Source: JANNBN01 sp031430595
GTDB lineage: Bacteria; Actinomycetota; Acidimicrobiia; Acidimicrobiales; JANYDT01
DNA: 64,000 nucleotides
Direction of reading: 5' to 3'
NCBI GenBank assembly: GCA_031430595.1
Contig: JANPBU010000031.1
Location: forward strand, 62,001-126,000
The notes beneath the pieces were generated by a model, which saw only the letters and a list, made by a program, of their open reading frames with translations, was not told where the DNA came from and did not search any database. Each line of letters begins with the position of its first letter. Position 1 is the first letter of the stretch. Shown piece after piece: positions 48,105 through 57,722 of this stretch. The position numbers and the translations under genes are program-made.

Positions 48105-50938
48105 GGCGTAAGCGATATAGGTGTTGCTGTGGCTGGCTCTGGTTCGGCTGGCTCTGGTTCCATTGTTACGGGTGCCCCGCCGGTACTTGATGCAGCGACA
48201 ACGCCCCTGAAGAGCTTTGTAGACGCACTTCGAGCAACCTCACGTGTGAGCGGGTCGGGGGCAACGTCACCAATTTGGCGAAGCAAATCAATAAGTGCCT
48301 TCATCGATCGAACCAGGTCTCCCCCGGTGACATCTTCATCGGCCATCACCCGATCAAGACCGTTGCCCGATGCCCACCCGTGAGCAATTGCTGCGAAACC
48401 CGGGTCAGGTAGCCGGGTGAGTGGAAGCTCAAGGTCAGCTTCGCGGTCATTCAACCGGTCGGCTCGATCGCTGATACGCAGCCACCGATCGTTGATTGAC
48501 TTGGGAAACGACCGACTTACGTCGATGGCTCGTTCACCACGTCTTGGGGCCGGGCCCCTCCGCTCGTACACAAATACCGATGCGAGGGCAGCCATTTGGG
48601 GTGCGTTGAGCCCATCGAACAGGCCCGTTCGCAAACAATCAGCGATGAGTAAATCGCATTCATGGAAAATGCCGCACAGCGTTTTGCCGGTCTCGCTGAG
48701 CTCCCAACCAGACGTGCAACCTGTTAGTTCAAGCAATGCCAATACCCGATCGAATTGTTCGACAAGTGAGTTACTACGCTGGCTGCTCACGCGTTCTTGG
48801 CGGGCCAGATCGCCGATAAGACGGTCACATTTCGTCGCAGCGCTCAGATGCACTTTCAGCTCGGGGCAACCTGCAACCCCATCCGGAACAATCACGGGCG
48901 AGGTCACTTGATCAGGGTCAACACCCACGTACGCTTTGCTTCGGCCCTTCGAAGACGAGCCAGCTTTGCCCGGCTTGCCCGCCTTGCCAAGAGCGCGATT
49001 CAGGTTGTCGGTAAGTTCCTTCAAGAACTTTCGGCTCTGGGGGTTGTACGGCACCGGAACACGAGCAAACCCAATAGTTTCAGGAAGCGAGCGAAGGTCT
49101 CGTGCTTCAAGCGAAATTGAACGACCCGAGATCGTCAGTGCACGGACGGTTACGCCGCTTCCCCTACGAGCCGAACTGATGACCGCAACACCGGCATCAG
49201 TATCGACAGCGCGCGAACGAGGAACAAACGTAATCACGGCGCCTGGTTTAAGCGCAGCGAGCATGGCCTCGATAGCAACTACTGAAACACCAGACACATC
49301 ATCTTCACTGATTGATCGCCGTTGTTTTCGTTCATCGTCGACCCATCGACCGTCGCTGCGATCAAAGCCCATCTCGGCACGGTACGAACCGATATCTCCT
49401 CGGTCACAACTCATTGCATCGCGAGCTTCACCCAGTTCGCGTTTCAGCCGGGCTACCGACGCGTTGGCCTTCACAAGGTGCGCATCGACCTGAAACTGGG
49501 CGAACGATAACTTCAAGAAATGGTGGGCTTGTTCGCGAGACGACCGCTTGATGAGATTAGCGGCCAAGTTATACGTTGGACGAAACGCACTCTTTAATTC
49601 GTATGTGCGCTGAGCAGCCAACTCCGCAATATCTTCAAAACCGGTTTGAGGCGAAAACAGGGTTGCGGCAAAACCGTGGGTATCGATTCCACGCCGGCCG
49701 GCACGCCCGGTGAGCTGAGTGAACTCAGCCGCAGTCAGCATTTTATGGCCGGCCCCGGTGTACTTCGACAGTTTCTCGATCACCACCGCACGTGCCGGCA
49801 TATTGATGCCGAGCGCCAGGGTTTCGGTTGCAAACACCACCTTCACCAGGCCCTCGGTGAAACATGCCTCAACCGCTTCCTTGAAGGGCGGAACAAGGCC
49901 AGCGTGATGAGCCGCAACACCGCGCTCAAGAGCCGCAAGAAACGTCGAATAGTCGAGTGCTTCCAGATCGGCGTCAGATAGGTCAACTACACGCGCTTCG
50001 ACGATGGCGCGAATCTCGGCCCGTTCGGAAGGGTGGGTCAGGTTGAGCCCGGCGTGCAAACATTGACGCATGGCCTCATCACATGCAGCTCTTGAAAAGA
50101 TGAAATAAATGGCTGGTAGTAGGTCGTCGTATTGCAGGGTTTCGACGATGTCGAGGCGCCTCGGGGTACAGATATCGCTTTGGAACCGGCCGCGTCGGGT
50201 GTCGTCTGCCCGCGAGCGACCACCCATTGCGTCAACTCGAACTGCGTCATGATTTGGGCGGCCATTTTGGAACGTTTCGAACACGTCGACGTCGTCACGA
50301 TTTCGATGTCCGACCATAAACAACTGGGTGAGTTCTACCGGTCGTTCTGTATGAACAATCACCTCGGTTGCACCCCGAACCGACGATACCCAGTCAGCTA
50401 ACTCGTGCGCATTCGACACCGTGGCCGAAAGGCAAACAAGGTCAACCTCCATGGGGGTCGAGATGATGACCTCTTCCCAAACCGGTCCACGGTAGGTGTC
50501 TTGTAGGTAATGAACCTCGTCCATCACCACGTATCGCAAATCGCTGAGGCCACGACTGTTCGCATGGATCATGTTTCGCAACACTTCGGTCGTCATCACA
50601 ATGACGGGGGCCGTATCGTTGATTGATGTGTCGCCGGTAAGCAGACCAACATTTTTTGACCCGTACCGAGCGGACAGGTCACGAAACTTTTGGTTCGAAA
50701 GCGCCTTTATGGGTGTGGTGTAGAAAGCCCGCTTACCTTCGTGAAGTGCAACCGACACAGCGTACTCTGCAACCACTGTTTTGCCCGAGCCGGTTGGGGC
50801 TGAGACCACAACGCTTTTACCTTGATCGAGGGCATCAAGAGCTTCTCGTTGAAAGTCGTCAAGTGCAAAAGGAACCGATGCTTCAAATGCAGCTCTAGCC
50901 GACGCGTTCCGGCTCGGCGTCTTGGGTGCGGTCATCAC
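48101..50938 (-). CDS. helY: HelY/Ski2-like DEAD/DEAH-box RNA helicase
   Basis: A 945-residue superfamily 2 helicase. Motif I is SAPTGSGKTVVAEY near residues 44-57, motif II is VMDEVHYLQD near 137-146, motif III is CLSATVSN, and motif VI is TGRAGRRGID. The helical and DSHCT-like C-terminal region (residues 640-900) fits the Mtr4/Ski2/HelY group. It is expected to remodel structured RNA for decay or processing. It follows tatC by about 9 bp, the same neighbourhood as in mycobacteria. It is preceded by a strong operon context and ends overlapping the DGK-like gene. Confidence 0.9.
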   Translation of the reverse strand: MMTAPKTPSRNASARAAFEASVPFALDDFQREALDALDQGKSVVVSAPTGSGKTVVAEYAVSVALHEGKRAFYTTPIKALSNQKFRDLSARYGSKNVGLLTGDTSINDTAPVIVMTTEVLRNMIHANSRGLSDLRYVVMDEVHYLQDTYRGPVWEEVIISTPMEVDLVCLSATVSNAHELADWVSSVRGATEVIVHTERPVELTQLFMVGHRNRDDVDVFETFQNGRPNHDAVRVDAMGGRSRADDTRRGRFQSDICTPRRLDIVETLQYDDLLPAIYFIFSRAACDEAMRQCLHAGLNLTHPSERAEIRAIVEARVVDLSDADLEALDYSTFLAALERGVAAHHAGLVPPFKEAVEACFTEGLVKVVFATETLALGINMPARAVVIEKLSKYTGAGHKMLTAAEFTQLTGRAGRRGIDTHGFAATLFSPQTGFEDIAELAAQRTYELKSAFRPTYNLAANLIKRSSREQAHHFLKLSFAQFQVDAHLVKANASVARLKRELGEARDAMSCDRGDIGSYRAEMGFDRSDGRWVDDERKQRRSISEDDVSGVSVVAIEAMLAALKPGAVITFVPRSRAVDTDAGVAVISSARRGSGVTVRALTISGRSISLEARDLRSLPETIGFARVPVPYNPQSRKFLKELTDNLNRALGKAGKPGKAGSSSKGRSKAYVGVDPDQVTSPVIVPDGVAGCPELKVHLSAATKCDRLIGDLARQERVSSQRSNSLVEQFDRVLALLELTGCTSGWELSETGKTLCGIFHECDLLIADCLRTGLFDGLNAPQMAALASVFVYERRGPAPRRGERAIDVSRSFPKSINDRWLRISDRADRLNDREADLELPLTRLPDPGFAAIAHGWASGNGLDRVMADEDVTGGDLVRSMKALIDLLRQIGDVAPDPLTREVARSASTKLFRGVVAASSTGGAPVTMEPEPAEPEPATATPISLTP

Positions 50939-50947
50939 GCAACCGAG

Positions 50948-51703
50948 CTACTTTTTGAACAGCTTCCCGATTCCGATGGCTGCGAAGTAAAAAATCCACA
51001 TCGGGACGGCCATAAAGAAAAGGGAGTACGGGTCTTGGCTTGGGGTGGCAACCGCAGCAATCACGATCACGATCACGATTGCGTAACGCCACCCCTTGAG
51101 CAGCTTGGCGCTTGACACAATGCCAGCAAGTTGCAGAGCAACCAACACCACAGGGAACTCGAAACAGATACCGAAGGCAGCAATAACCAGGACAACAAAC
51201 CCAAGATAACCGGCAGGCGAGTAAAACGCTTCAGTATCTCTGCCCGCAAATGTAACGAGGAATTCAATCGCCTTTGGAAGGGTAACGATGGCAATCGCCG
51301 CACCCAGAAGAAACAGCATAATCGACGACAAGATAAACGGGATGGCGTATCGTCGTTCGTTTTTTTTCAAGCCAGGGGTGATGAATCGCCAGATTTGCAG
51401 GAGCCAAATTGGAGACGACAAGAACAACCCGACGTAGGTACCAACCTTGAGCCGTGTGGTGATGCCGTCAGTTGGATTGATTACCTTGAGTGTCGCTGTG
51501 GGGTTCTTCGTGGCTTCTCGATATGGGCCGATCAAGAAATCGAGAACGTTGTTATACAGCGCAACGCCAAGGATGGCACCGACAGCGATAGCCAGCGCGC
51601 TGATGAACATTCGTTTCCGAAGCTCGACAAGATGCTCGCGTAAAGGCATGCGGTCATCGCCGGCTGTTGTCTTTTTGCCGTCAGAAAACGGGATGGCTGT
51701 CAT
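50948..51703 (-). CDS. tatC: Sec-independent protein translocase TatC
   Basis: A 251-residue membrane protein with six transmembrane helices. MPLREHLVELRKRMFISALA is the classic N-terminal TatC motif (HLxELRxR), IWRFITPGLKKNERRYAIPF marks the first large loop, and FGICFEFPVVLVALQLAGIV contains the functional FE motif. It binds twin-arginine signal peptides and forms the Tat channel with TatA/TatB. The ATG at 51703 overlaps the TatA/B stop by four bases, coupling their translation. Confidence 0.95.
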   Translation of the reverse strand: MTAIPFSDGKKTTAGDDRMPLREHLVELRKRMFISALAIAVGAILGVALYNNVLDFLIGPYREATKNPTATLKVINPTDGITTRLKVGTYVGLFLSSPIWLLQIWRFITPGLKKNERRYAIPFILSSIMLFLLGAAIAIVTLPKAIEFLVTFAGRDTEAFYSPAGYLGFVVLVIAAFGICFEFPVVLVALQLAGIVSSAKLLKGWRYAIVIVIVIAAVATPSQDPYSLFFMAVPMWIFYFAAIGIGKLFKK

Positions 51704-52260
51704 TGCTGAACCTCAGATACCGCACTTGGCTGATCGACGAGGATGTCGACGAACCGCCCGCCCGCTGACTGAGGTGCCGAGGCAACCTCTTTCGGCAAAA
51801 TGGCAGGAAACGATTTGAGGAAAGGGTCGTATGCTGTTGATTCCTCAACTACCGGGCCAGGACCAGCGAGTTGCGATGGGGCCGCAATCGTGTCGGCATC
51901 GGGCGCAGGGATGGTTTGCGGCGCTCCAACCTTCGAGATGGTCGACACGCTTCCGCTAGTCGAGTCGACTGTAACGGTGTCACCGGACGCCATCGTGAAC
52001 GCCGACGAACCCATGGCATCGGCGATAACACGGCGAGGGTTAAGTTCGTCGACGGTTCCCTTGATTTCGTTGAACGTTTGACGAAGATCAGTCGAATCCA
52101 TTGCGTCTTCAAGATCTTTACGAACGCCAGAACTCATGTTGCGCAACTGTGCAAGTGCTTGTCCAACTTGACGTGCCGCTCCAGGAAGCCGATCGGGACC
52201 AAGCACGAGAAGCGCTATAACCGCAATTACTGCTATCTCGGCGAACCCAATACTCCCCAC
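51700..52260 (-). CDS. TatA/TatB-family twin-arginine translocase subunit
   Basis: A 186-residue protein with one N-terminal transmembrane helix and the family hinge: GSIGFAEIAVIAVIALLVLG, then PDRLP, then an amphipathic helix (ARQVGQALAQLRNMS). The FGP-like motif with PDRLPG and a long soluble tail with acidic and Ser/Ala segments favour TatB over TatA. The GTG at 52260 is the proper start: the helix begins at once and TACACT lies exactly six bases upstream, whereas longer readings add unrelated residues. It is the first gene of the tatB-tatC-helY operon. Confidence 0.88.
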   Translation of the reverse strand: MGSIGFAEIAVIAVIALLVLGPDRLPGAARQVGQALAQLRNMSSGVRKDLEDAMDSTDLRQTFNEIKGTVDELNPRRVIADAMGSSAFTMASGDTVTVDSTSGSVSTISKVGAPQTIPAPDADTIAAPSQLAGPGPVVEESTAYDPFLKSFPAILPKEVASAPQSAGGRFVDILVDQPSAVSEVQQ

Positions 52261-52266
52261 GACAAC

Positions 52267-52272
52267 AGTGTA
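52267..52272 (-). promoter_or_regulatory. -10 hexamer TACACT of a leaderless promoter (tat operon)
   Basis: TACACT on the minus strand is followed by six nucleotides and the GTG start of the TatA/B gene, supporting that start. Confidence 0.55.
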
Positions 52273-52462
52273 GGGCGACGATGACGACGAGTGGTACGGC
52301 TGACTCTCAGACTGCCAGTCGGGCAACCGAACTTTCGTGCAGATTCGAGGCGGGGGCTAGCGGTCGGCGATTCCTGTGCCGACGTTTGGTTGCTTGTGCC
52401 GGGGATCAGCGACACCAACCACTGGCACAGGCGACAAACTTCCGGCACAGATGGCCGGTTGC

Positions 52463-52843
52463 TCAGGGTTCGCGGTCGCTCGTTGGCCCGTTTCCAATGA
52501 GTTGCTCAAGCCAACCTGGCGTATTGAGCGCGGTTCGAAAATTGTCAACATCCTGGTGAGTAAGTACGGGCATCGCTACGCTCAGGCGATCCTGAGGCTC
52601 GGGAAGCAGCAACGTACTTTCGACATGCACCCCAACCGAAATGAGCAGATCGATGATTTCACGGTCAGCCGACCGGTGAACCGGTCGGTCGCATGTTGGG
52701 CAGTTGAACCGGTATACCGAACTGGCTTCTTCGCTGCGTTCGGTCATGTCCGAGTGAGGTGCGGCCTGGCCCACCACTACGATTCGCTGAATGCCGAATT
52801 CGACGTTGCCGCAATCTGGGCATGTCGCTCGGATTCTTGTCAT
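52463..52843 (-). CDS. Zinc-ribbon protein of unknown function
   Basis: A 126-residue protein starting MTRIRATCPDCGNVEFGIQR. Cysteine pairs CPDC and CPTC, about 40 residues apart, form a zinc ribbon in the first half. The second half is helical and includes REIIDLLISVGVHVESTLLLPEP. The ATG at 52843 has an AGGGG element upstream and begins right before the ribbon; the longer upstream frame overlaps a non-coding region. The fold suggests a nucleic-acid- or protein-binding role, not an enzyme. It is divergent from the GDPD gene. Confidence 0.6.
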   Translation of the reverse strand: MTRIRATCPDCGNVEFGIQRIVVVGQAAPHSDMTERSEEASSVYRFNCPTCDRPVHRSADREIIDLLISVGVHVESTLLLPEPQDRLSVAMPVLTHQDVDNFRTALNTPGWLEQLIGNGPTSDREP

Positions 52844-52933
52844 CGTTTCCCCTAGGTGTCTGTTGAACAGCGGTACTTCCCAATCGGAAGTTCTCATTCC
52901 ATCGGACATCCACCAACCCCCCTTGAGCCTTTT

Positions 52934-53665
52934 GTGAACGAACCAGCCATCTCCGAGCCGAATTCCTCATTGCCAACGACCCCTATTGGGTTTGCCCATC
53001 GCGGTGACCGAGCCAACGCCGCGGACAACACGATGGTGTCGTTCAATCTGGCACTCAGCAAAGGGGCTAGCGGGCTTGAAAGCGACGTGTGGGTCACCGC
53101 AGACGGCATTGCAGTGCTTGACCACGACGGAATTGTGAAGGCCACGCTGCGAAAACGTTCGATTCGCGAGTACCGCCTCGCTGAACTCCCAGCCCACGTT
53201 CCAACACTGAGTGAACTGTTCGACGTATGCCCCAACGCAACGCAGGTGTCACTCGACCTAAAAGACGAAGCCGCACTCGACGCCGTACTTTCAGCAACTC
53301 GAAACGCCGGGTTTTCTGATCGGCTGTGGTTATGCAGCCCAAATTGGGAGTACCTGGCGAAAAACAGGGGCAAGGCGTACGACATTCACCTCGTCGACTC
53401 AACCCGATTGAAACGCCTCAAAGATGGGCCTGAACGTCACGCGGCACGACTCACAGCCGCCGGAATCGACGCCATCAACATGCACTACACCGACTGGACA
53501 ATTGGTCTCACTACCCTCTTCCACCGGTTCGAACGCCTGTGTTTCGGGTGGGACGCTCAACAAGAACGAGTACTGAACGAACTCATTGACATGCAGATCG
53601 ACGGGCTGTTTTGTGACGACACCAGCCGAATGATGAGCGTGATCGAATCAGCCGTTTTTCGCTAG
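52934..53665 (+). CDS. Cytoplasmic glycerophosphodiester phosphodiesterase-family protein
   Basis: A GDPD-fold protein of about 243 residues. Catalytic points are IGFAHRGDRANAADNT (first His/Arg), GLESDVWVTADGIAVLDHDG (metal ligands and second His) and VSLDLKDEAAL. The terminal WDAQQERVLNELIDMQIDGLFCDD fits the family's barrel end. No signal peptide is present. GTG at 52934 gives a compact N-terminus; an upstream GTG at 52856 would add 26 residues and is not excluded. It overlaps the 3' end of the convergent signal peptidase gene by 18 bp. Confidence 0.8.
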   Translation: MNEPAISEPNSSLPTTPIGFAHRGDRANAADNTMVSFNLALSKGASGLESDVWVTADGIAVLDHDGIVKATLRKRSIREYRLAELPAHVPTLSELFDVCPNATQVSLDLKDEAALDAVLSATRNAGFSDRLWLCSPNWEYLAKNRGKAYDIHLVDSTRLKRLKDGPERHAARLTAAGIDAINMHYTDWTIGLTTLFHRFERLCFGWDAQQERVLNELIDMQIDGLFCDDTSRMMSVIESAVFR

Positions 53666-54364
53666 CCACGACGCGTGATTCAGCGGCCAGATAACGGCGC
53701 GGGCGTATCCAACAACGCTTGATTCGGGTATCGAACCAAACGTTCGCGAATCACTCGAATTTTGGCGGTTGTCGCCCATCACCCAAAGTTGACCGGCACC
53801 AATGGTTGTGGCAGGCAGATTGACGGTGCTCAATGGTCCTTTGAGATACGACTCGTTCACGGGGTCGCCGTTGACGTAGACCTGTCCATCGACTGCCTCA
53901 ATGGTGTCTCCTTCAACTGCCATCACACGTTTAACCAGGTCTTTGATACCACTATCGGAAAGCCCGGTCGGGCGGGTGAAGACAACGAGTTGGCCGCGAC
54001 CAACGTTCGAAAAGTGGTGCGAAAGTTTGTCGACAACCACTTTGTCTTTTACCTGCAGCGTGGGGTCCATTGACTCTGACGGTATGAAGAACACCTGCAA
54101 AATGAAAGTTCGTACGACCACCGCAACGAAAATCGCGCCACCAACGACGGCCACCCATTCCAAGGCGCTTCGTAGTGGCGAGGGCGATTCACGGTTTGAT
54201 GCCTCGCGACCTCGAACCGGTGTCTCGAACAGTGCGCTTCCAACCGAAACTGTGCCGATCGAATCATTACCAACCACTCCAAGTCTGGCTCTGCGGCTAC
54301 TTGGCGAAAAAGGCATGTTTGTGTCATCGACACTGCGAGTGGTGACCTTGTAGTCTTTTTTCAT
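53648..54364 (-). CDS. lepB: Type I signal peptidase
   Basis: A 238-residue membrane protease that removes signal peptides. Residues 1-65 are a cytoplasmic region rich in Ser/Arg. One membrane helix spans about 69-93 (VAVVGGAIFVAVVVRTF). The catalytic serine S98 lies in IPSESMDPTL and the lysine near 145 in LVKRVMAVEGD. The box GDNRQNSSDSRTFG closes the fold. A strong ATG start at 54364 is used. It separates the tat operon from the proteasome locus, where mycobacteria have tatA directly after pafC. Confidence 0.93.
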   Translation of the reverse strand: MKKDYKVTTRSVDDTNMPFSPSSRRARLGVVGNDSIGTVSVGSALFETPVRGREASNRESPSPLRSALEWVAVVGGAIFVAVVVRTFILQVFFIPSESMDPTLQVKDKVVVDKLSHHFSNVGRGQLVVFTRPTGLSDSGIKDLVKRVMAVEGDTIEAVDGQVYVNGDPVNESYLKGPLSTVNLPATTIGAGQLWVMGDNRQNSSDSRTFGSIPESSVVGYARAVIWPLNHASWLAKNG

Positions 54365-54397
54365 GATTTACCACTCATTGCGGTTAAACTCAGGGCG

Positions 54398-55327
54398 TTA
54401 GGCATACCGAGTCAAGGTTCGAGCAGCCGCCGACACGGCACCTGTCCACCCATCTGGCGCCTGAAGAACCTTTACAGTATCGCCGAGTCGAAGTATTAAT
54501 CGGTCGAGCCAGGCAAAATCACTCACACCGAGTACGACGAGCAAATGATCTCCCCTGGTCTCGACCGAGATCACTGGATACTGCTGCGCCACCCAATGGG
54601 CTGATGGGCCAAGCAAAACCGTAACTGATGATTCCATCGTTTGGGCGAACAGGTCTGGGGCGGCAGGAGCCGCAGGATGATGGCTGCGGGGGGTGTCGGA
54701 TGCAGTCGCTGTAGCAATACGGTCAACTCGAAACACCCGTTCAGCGTTCGCTTGGTGACACCATGCCGACACGTACCACTGGCCCTTTGTCGCAAACACC
54801 CCGGCCGGTTCGATGTTTCGCTCTGAGCGTTCATTTCGGCTGAACGAGAGGTAATCAATCGACACCTGCGTTTGGGTAGCAATCGCCGATCGGAGGGTAC
54901 CCAAGACGTCGGCGTCTGCGTCTCCGAGGTCAATATGCACAGCGTCGTCGGCACCGAGCGACGACGCAAGTTTCGCGAGGCCTGTGGCTAGCGGGCCGGT
55001 TGGGTCGGTTCCTGGTACCGACAGCAACGATTGGGCGGCAGCAAGCAGCCCAAGACCTTCGGTTGGGGTTAAACGCAACGGACGGCTGAAGTATTCGGCG
55101 TACGACACCCACACCCGGGCATCACGAATCTCGGCCTCGATAAGCAAATCGGGCGTATAGGGATGCAGACCGCAAAGGTACAACAGGGCCAAATCCGCAC
55201 TGAGATCGGCCGGAGACAACTCGAACCGGGTGCACACCTCACGCACCGCAGGGCCGTCATGAGCGGCAATCCACGGAACCATTGCCAGAATTCGTTTCAG
55301 CCGCTCTTCGGTGCTTACTTTTGCCAT
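54398..55327 (-). CDS. pafC: WYL-domain transcriptional regulator PafC
   Basis: A 309-residue WYL-family protein. The N-terminal winged helix is STEERLKRILAMVPWIAAHD and DLSADLALLYLCGLHPY, and the WYL domain includes YLSFSRNERSERNIEPAGVF, GQWYVSAWCH and VFRVDRI. In mycobacteria PafB and PafC form a heterodimer that activates DNA-damage genes. The ATG at 55327 is two bases after the pafB stop. It is the last gene of the proteasome locus. Confidence 0.88.
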   Translation of the reverse strand: MAKVSTEERLKRILAMVPWIAAHDGPAVREVCTRFELSPADLSADLALLYLCGLHPYTPDLLIEAEIRDARVWVSYAEYFSRPLRLTPTEGLGLLAAAQSLLSVPGTDPTGPLATGLAKLASSLGADDAVHIDLGDADADVLGTLRSAIATQTQVSIDYLSFSRNERSERNIEPAGVFATKGQWYVSAWCHQANAERVFRVDRIATATASDTPRSHHPAAPAAPDLFAQTMESSVTVLLGPSAHWVAQQYPVISVETRGDHLLVVLGVSDFAWLDRLILRLGDTVKVLQAPDGWTGAVSAAARTLTRYA

Positions 55328-55329
55328 GC

Positions 55330-56358
55330 CTAGCGCCCAGCCTGAACAATGGTTTGTAACCACTCAATAATCGACTGGCGAAACTCTGGCGGTGCAAGAA
55401 CGGTCGCCGAATCAAGAAATCCGAGGACAAATGAGCGAAACGCATCGGGGCTTCGGACGAACAGCCGTAGCGTGACGGATCCGTCGTCATGTTGTGACAC
55501 CACGTCGTCATGACCGACACTTCGGGTAGCGAAGGGGGCCTGATCGGCGTCAACCCTGACGAGAGCAGTAACGGGTTCGCCAACACCAATTTCCCATGGG
55601 CGTTGCATTGTTCGTGGCCGCTGCACCACTTGGGCCCGTTGCACTACTGCTGCGTCGACGAGTTCCCCGAGTTCGATGTCGTTGCTCATCCGGTCGATTC
55701 GAAACGATCGGTCATCATCGCGACTGATGTCGAACGCAGCGAGGTACCAGCGTCCCTTCTCGAACGACAGCGATCGGGGCACAACGTGGCGCAATTCGTC
55801 TTTGTACGTGAATGCGAGCGATCGGTTCGACGCAATGGCTTCGAAGATGGATCCAAGTGCGCCGTCATTTGGAAGGTCAACCTCGGTGGGCACCAGTTCG
55901 ACGACCGGCGACCCCGAAGAGTTTCGGATCGCTTTTTCAACGTGTTCACTGCGAAGTTTCCACATTGCAGCCGATGCAGCCGACGCCACCGATGCAACCG
56001 ATTCCGGGTCTGTTTCGCGGGGATCTGGAAGCCGCTGTCCGCCATCGAGCTTGACGAGACGCGTCGCAAGCGTCAATGCAGAAAGTTCATCGGGGGTCAA
56101 ACCGGGGTCTTTCACATAGTACCGGTCACGATCAATACGGTACGCGTGGATATCTATTCCAATATTTGACGACACCACCAAGACCAGGGGCATACCAAGT
56201 TCGCGTAGGGCATCTTTGTCACGTTCGAATTGTCGTCGAAAGGCCGGTCGATCTTCGGGGTAACCCGGAACCCGTTCTTGCAGTTCATCGGAGGTCAGGG
56301 GACGATCAGTAGCGAGCAGTGCCGCCGTCAAGTTAATGAGACGCTCGATACGGCTCAT
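55330..56358 (-). CDS. pafB: WYL-domain transcriptional regulator PafB
   Basis: A 342-residue WYL-family regulator with N-terminal HTH (MSRIERLINLTAALLATDRP, then FERDKDALRELGMPL). The WYL domain is present in RSLAFTYKDELRHVVPRSL, GRWYLAAFDISRDD and SFRIDRMS. It is expected to act with PafC in a LexA-independent DNA-damage response. Its start overlaps the pafA stop by four bases, so pafA-pafB-pafC are cotranscribed. Confidence 0.9.
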   Translation of the reverse strand: MSRIERLINLTAALLATDRPLTSDELQERVPGYPEDRPAFRRQFERDKDALRELGMPLVLVVSSNIGIDIHAYRIDRDRYYVKDPGLTPDELSALTLATRLVKLDGGQRLPDPRETDPESVASVASAASAAMWKLRSEHVEKAIRNSSGSPVVELVPTEVDLPNDGALGSIFEAIASNRSLAFTYKDELRHVVPRSLSFEKGRWYLAAFDISRDDDRSFRIDRMSNDIELGELVDAAVVQRAQVVQRPRTMQRPWEIGVGEPVTALVRVDADQAPFATRSVGHDDVVSQHDDGSVTLRLFVRSPDAFRSFVLGFLDSATVLAPPEFRQSIIEWLQTIVQAGR

Positions 56359-57713
56359 AGTGAAGCAATGAGTTTTTCGACCCGCTCATCTTTTGACTTA
56401 AACGGGTCTTTGCACAGCACGGTCCGCTGGGCCTGATCGTTTAGCTTGAGGTGCACCCAGTCAACCGTAAAGTCACGCTTTTGTTCCTTTGCACGCTTAA
56501 TAAAGTCGCCTCGAAGCTTTGCCCGAGTGGTTTGGGGTGGCGTCTCAATCGCTTCGTTGATAGCTTCATCGGTGGTGACCCGCTCGGCCAGGCCCCGGTC
56601 TTGTAACTTGTAGAACAAACCCCGTGAACGTGTGACATCGTGGTACTGCAAGTCCATCAAGGCAATTTTGGGGCTCGACAGGGCCAGATCGTGACGGGCA
56701 CGATACGCCTCGATGAGGCGATACTTCATCACCCAATCACACTCACGGTCAAGGCTCAACGGATCTTGTTCGATCTTCGTCATCACGTGCTGCCACATCT
56801 CGAGGGCTTTCGTTTCCTGCTCGCTAAAACCCTTACTTTCGGCATACCGCAGCGCCCGGTTGAGGTACTCCGATTGAATATCCCAGGCCGAAGCTTCTCG
56901 CCCATTTGCCAACTTGACCCGTTTCGTACAGGTGATGTCGTGGCTAATTTCGCGAATAGCCCGGATCGGGTTTTCGAGGGTCATGTCACGCAACACCACC
57001 GCCGGGTCTTCAAGCATTTTCAACATAATGCTGACAACGCCAACCTTGAGATAGTTGGTGTACTCGCTCATATTCGAGTCGCCAACGATGACGTGCAATC
57101 GACGATACTTTTCAGCGTCGGCATGCGGTTCGTCACGGGTGTTAATGATCGGACGGCTTCTGGTAGTTGCCGAACTCACACCTTCCCAAATATGCTCTGC
57201 ACGCTGAGTAACACAAAACACGGCACCGCGTGCGGTTTGCAGTACCTTGCCCGCACCGGCATAAATCGACCGTGATACGAGGAAGGGAATCAGTATCTCG
57301 GTGTAGTGCGTGAGTTCATCGGCCCGACTCGTGAGGTAGTTCTCGTGGCACCCATACGAGTTTCCGGCAGAGTCAGTGTTGTTCTTGAACAAATAAATGT
57401 CACCCTTGATGCCTTCTTCTCGAAGCCGCTGCTCGGCCGAGCCGACCAAGCTTTCGAGAATTCGTTCACCGGCTTTATCGTGCGTAACAAGGTCAACCAA
57501 CGAATCGCATTCTGGGGTTGCGTACTCAGGATGCGAGCCCACGTCGAGGTACAGCCGCGCCCCATTTTCGAGAAACACATTCGAACTACGGCCCCATGAG
57601 ACAACCCGGCGAAAGAGGTACCGGGCCACTTCGTCGGGGCTGAGTCGACGCTGTCCGCGCAGCGTGCAGGTCACCCCGTATTCGTTTTCCAATCCGAAGA
57701 TGCGGCGGTCCAT
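56355..57713 (-). CDS. pafA: Pup-protein ligase PafA
   Basis: A 452-residue enzyme of the carboxylate-amine ligase/glutamine-synthetase fold that attaches the C-terminal Glu of Pup to lysines of target proteins. Clear family marks are RRIFGLENEYGVTCTL at the N-terminus (catalytic Glu), GSHPEYATPECDSLVDLVTHD, KNNTDSAGNSYGCHENYL, IINTRDEPHADAEKYRRLHVI and DLQYHDVTRSRGLFYKLQ. It is a paralogue of Dop in the same locus. A short gene separates it from prcA, and pafB overlaps its end. Confidence 0.95.
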   Translation of the reverse strand: MDRRIFGLENEYGVTCTLRGQRRLSPDEVARYLFRRVVSWGRSSNVFLENGARLYLDVGSHPEYATPECDSLVDLVTHDKAGERILESLVGSAEQRLREEGIKGDIYLFKNNTDSAGNSYGCHENYLTSRADELTHYTEILIPFLVSRSIYAGAGKVLQTARGAVFCVTQRAEHIWEGVSSATTRSRPIINTRDEPHADAEKYRRLHVIVGDSNMSEYTNYLKVGVVSIMLKMLEDPAVVLRDMTLENPIRAIREISHDITCTKRVKLANGREASAWDIQSEYLNRALRYAESKGFSEQETKALEMWQHVMTKIEQDPLSLDRECDWVMKYRLIEAYRARHDLALSSPKIALMDLQYHDVTRSRGLFYKLQDRGLAERVTTDEAINEAIETPPQTTRAKLRGDFIKRAKEQKRDFTVDWVHLKLNDQAQRTVLCKDPFKSKDERVEKLIASL

Positions 57714-57722
57714 GAAGCGAAC